This document shows positions 5,540 to 6,833 of a stretch of 6,833 nt of DNA, piece after piece; within the stretch, counting starts at the first letter, position 1; each line of letters begins with the position of its first letter. The DNA lies in NCBI GenBank assembly GCA_024684665.1, contig JAIKWN010000172.1, positions 1 to 6,833 of the forward strand, in the 5' to 3' direction. The notes under the pieces are model-generated. The model saw only the letters and a program-made list of their open reading frames with translations. It searched no databases and had not been told where the DNA came from. A program made the position numbers and the translations under genes. Source of the DNA: Clostridiales bacterium. GTDB lineage: Bacteria > Bacillota_A > Clostridia > Christensenellales > Aristaeellaceae.

Positions 5540-6381
5540 TGTCCTTCCGCTGCATGCACGACGATCTGCGGGAAAGGGAATTCGATATCCGCCGCGCGGA
5601 ACACCATATAGAGCGCCTCGTTCAGCGCATATTTTGCCGAAAGAAAGTCGGAGGGTTTTACCCAGGCCCAGACCGTGTATGTGATGCTGCTGTCCCCGTA
5701 TGTTTCCAGATGTACGACCGGCGCCGGATCTTTCAGGATCAGAGGATTCTCCGCGATCGCTTCCAAGATCGCGGTCCGCACCGCTTCCGGTTCGTTCCGG
5801 TAGGCCGTCGAAACGCTCAGCTCAACCCTGCGGGTCTCAGCCGCGCTGTAATTGATTAGCCGCGCTGCGATCAATGTGCTGTTTGGAATGAAATTTATGG
5901 GTCCTCCGGGCGCCCGGAGACGAGTATGCATCATGCCTATTTCCGTAACGGTACCGGAAAAACCATCTGATTCGATGAAGTCTCCTACAACGAAGGGCTT
6001 GCTGATGAGGATGTTCACCCCGCCTACAAAATTGGAAAGCACGCCCTGAACGCTCAGGGAGATTGCGATGCCGGCGACAGAGAAGATAGCGACGAAGGTC
6101 GTCATCGGGATGCCCATGAATCCTGCTGCAGTCATAAAGACGATGACAAGCACTAGAATATGAAGAAGCGTATCTAGAATGCTGCGCACGGACGGCGGGA
6201 TGATCGTTGTGCTGTTCATCGCCCGCCGGAAAGCAGGCATAATCACGCAGCGCACAAGGAACAGACCGACGACGAGCGCAATAAGTCCGTGCACCCATTC
6301 TTCTTGGGTGATCCCCTCCACGATGCTGACGACCTGCTGAACCTCCGTTCCGTTTGCCTCTGCGATAGCTCCCCTAAACAT
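5536..6381 (-). CDS. Mechanosensitive ion channel, MscS family
   Basis: Small-conductance mechanosensitive channel that opens under membrane tension to release solutes during hypo-osmotic shock; the family forms homoheptamers in the cytoplasmic membrane. The 281-residue product has a short N-terminus, TM1 at about 30-49, TM2 at about 69-90 and the pore helix TM3 at about 93-121 (AGIAISLSVQGVLSNFVGG). Next comes the SKPFVVGDFI hinge (127-136), a beta domain with FIPNS (164-168), and a C-terminal domain ending IEFPFPQ (266-272), a strong MscS hallmark. The ATG at 6379-6381 has GGAGG 6 nt upstream. It lies 41 nt after the peptidoglycan-binding-domain gene and overlaps the sirtuin start by 4 nt, so the three are probably co-transcribed. 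Classed with MscS/YggB proteins; a gating or ion preference cannot be told. Confidence 0.96.
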   Translation of the reverse strand: MFRGAIAEANGTEVQQVVSIVEGITQEEWVHGLIALVVGLFLVRCVIMPAFRRAMNSTTIIPPSVRSILDTLLHILVLVIVFMTAAGFMGIPMTTFVAIFSVAGIAISLSVQGVLSNFVGGVNILISKPFVVGDFIESDGFSGTVTEIGMMHTRLRAPGGPINFIPNSTLIAARLINYSAAETRRVELSVSTAYRNEPEAVRTAILEAIAENPLILKDPAPVVHLETYGDSSITYTVWAWVKPSDFLSAKYALNEALYMVFRAADIEFPFPQIVVHAAEGQ

Positions 6382-6422
6382 CAGTATCCTCCTTCCAGAC
6401 GGTCTGCCCCGGCCAGGGGCTT

Positions 6423-6833
6423 TTATTCGGCCTTGGCTGCTTCTCCATCCTGTTCTTCATGTTCCGCCGAAAGAAGTTCCGACGCGCTTCGGCCTGTCTT
6501 TGCTTCCCACTTCTCAATGATCAGAGCCAAGGTCGCCTCATCCGCCACTTCCGTCGCTTTCAACTTGTTCTTTCGCTGGAACTCATAGACCGCCTTTCCC
6601 GTCAGCTGGCCAAAGGTGCCGTTGCCAATGGAGCCAGAATAAAAACTCAGATCCTTTAGCATCGTCTGCAGGCGGATCACCTCCGGACCTGCCGGCATCC
6701 CTTCGTACAGCCAACCCTCTGCATAGAAGTTCTCCTGATCCTTTACGCCGCAGGAAAGGCAGACCCGCTCTCGAAGGCCTTTTTTCTTTCCGGAGGGTTC
6801 CCGCACGGTTTCCCACTCGCTCCATTCGTGGGA
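6423..6833 (-). CDS. Peptidoglycan-binding domain protein with a Cys-containing WSEW repeat, partial (5' end outside the window)
   Basis: The frame is open to the window edge, so the visible 136 residues are the C-terminal end of a longer protein. It opens with HEWSEWETVREP, then GLRERVCLSCG (visible residues 19-29). This follows the HxWxxWxxxxEPxCxxxGxxxRxCxxCG repeat of secreted Bacillota proteins, with the first Cys replaced by Ser. Residues about 50-106 form a PG_binding_1-type domain (VIRLQTMLKDLSFY, GTFGQLTGKAVYEFQRKNKL, ATLALI), which usually anchors proteins to peptidoglycan. The tail is Glu/Ala-rich. A GTG at 6804-6806 could start a 127-residue version but has no good ribosome binding site and would cut the repeat. 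It is first of a likely operon with the channel and sirtuin genes. A secreted or wall-associated role is inferred; any signal peptide or catalytic domain would lie outside the window. Confidence 0.85.
   Translation of the reverse strand, partial: SHEWSEWETVREPSGKKKGLRERVCLSCGVKDQENFYAEGWLYEGMPAGPEVIRLQTMLKDLSFYSGSIGNGTFGQLTGKAVYEFQRKNKLKATEVADEATLALIIEKWEAKTGRSASELLSAEHEEQDGEAAKAE

Noticed and set aside
6406..6426. Plus-strand terminator (GCCCC/GGGGC followed by TTTTATT)
   Set aside because: No plus-strand gene reads toward it. The T run is the complement of the minus-strand stop codon region, and on the minus strand no U run follows the stem.
6804..6806. GTG as the true start of the peptidoglycan-binding-domain protein
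   Set aside because: The frame is open up to the window edge, and the residues before it complete a recognisable HxWSEW repeat, so the gene most likely starts outside the window.
1..6833. CRISPR arrays, tRNA or rRNA genes, insertion sequences, attachment sites
   Set aside because: No spaced direct repeats, cloverleaf-like segments, transposase frames or terminal inverted repeats were seen by eye on either strand.

Overview
The window reads as a chromosomal segment from a Clostridia-like Bacillota (Firmicutes) bacterium with a moderately GC-rich genome. The evidence is the form of EF-G and S12 (a short S12 ending in [17 protein letters not shown]), an L7Ae/YbxF-type gene in front of rpsL, strong AGGAGG-type ribosome binding sites, a Bacillota-style sirtuin, and an HxWSEW/CxxCG repeat fused to a peptidoglycan-binding domain. 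The exact genus cannot be read from the sequence. All genes lie on the minus strand, so transcription runs from high to low coordinates.

From right to left: (1) 6833-4796 holds the 3' end of a gene with a cell-wall (peptidoglycan-binding) domain, then a MscS-type mechanosensitive channel, then an NAD-dependent sirtuin whose start overlaps the channel stop codon. These look like one operon whose promoter lies outside the window. (2) 4786-4223 is a self-contained regulatory unit: a sigma-A type promoter whose -35 box sits in a 16-bp palindrome, a leader with the hallmarks of the yybP-ykoY manganese riboswitch (P1 GCAAG/CUUGC, GGAGUAGC, CAAGA), a terminator that competes with P1, and a 94-residue Gly/Pro/Met-rich protein with one membrane segment. 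The unit closes with a strong terminator. (3) 4172-3277 is a monocistronic unit: promoter, amino-acid-type extracellular solute-binding protein, terminator-like hairpin. No permease or ATPase gene is nearby. (4) 3242-1 is the str (streptomycin) ribosomal operon: a perfect TTGACA/17/TAAAAT promoter, the L7Ae-family K-turn protein gene, rpsL (S12), rpsG (S7) and fusA (EF-G, cut by the window edge).

The most novel item is the pairing of a manganese riboswitch with an unrecognised small membrane protein carrying repeated PPM motifs. Usual targets of this riboswitch are Mn exporters or membrane transporters such as MntP, TerC/YkoY and P-type ATPases, so this protein is a candidate for a new manganese-response factor. 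Second is S12 with Arg at position 88, where Lys is normal. Lys-to-Arg change at this site is a known streptomycin-resistance substitution in other bacteria. The str operon also has an unusually long structured rpsL-rpsG gap and a perfect 20-bp palindrome between rpsG and fusA.
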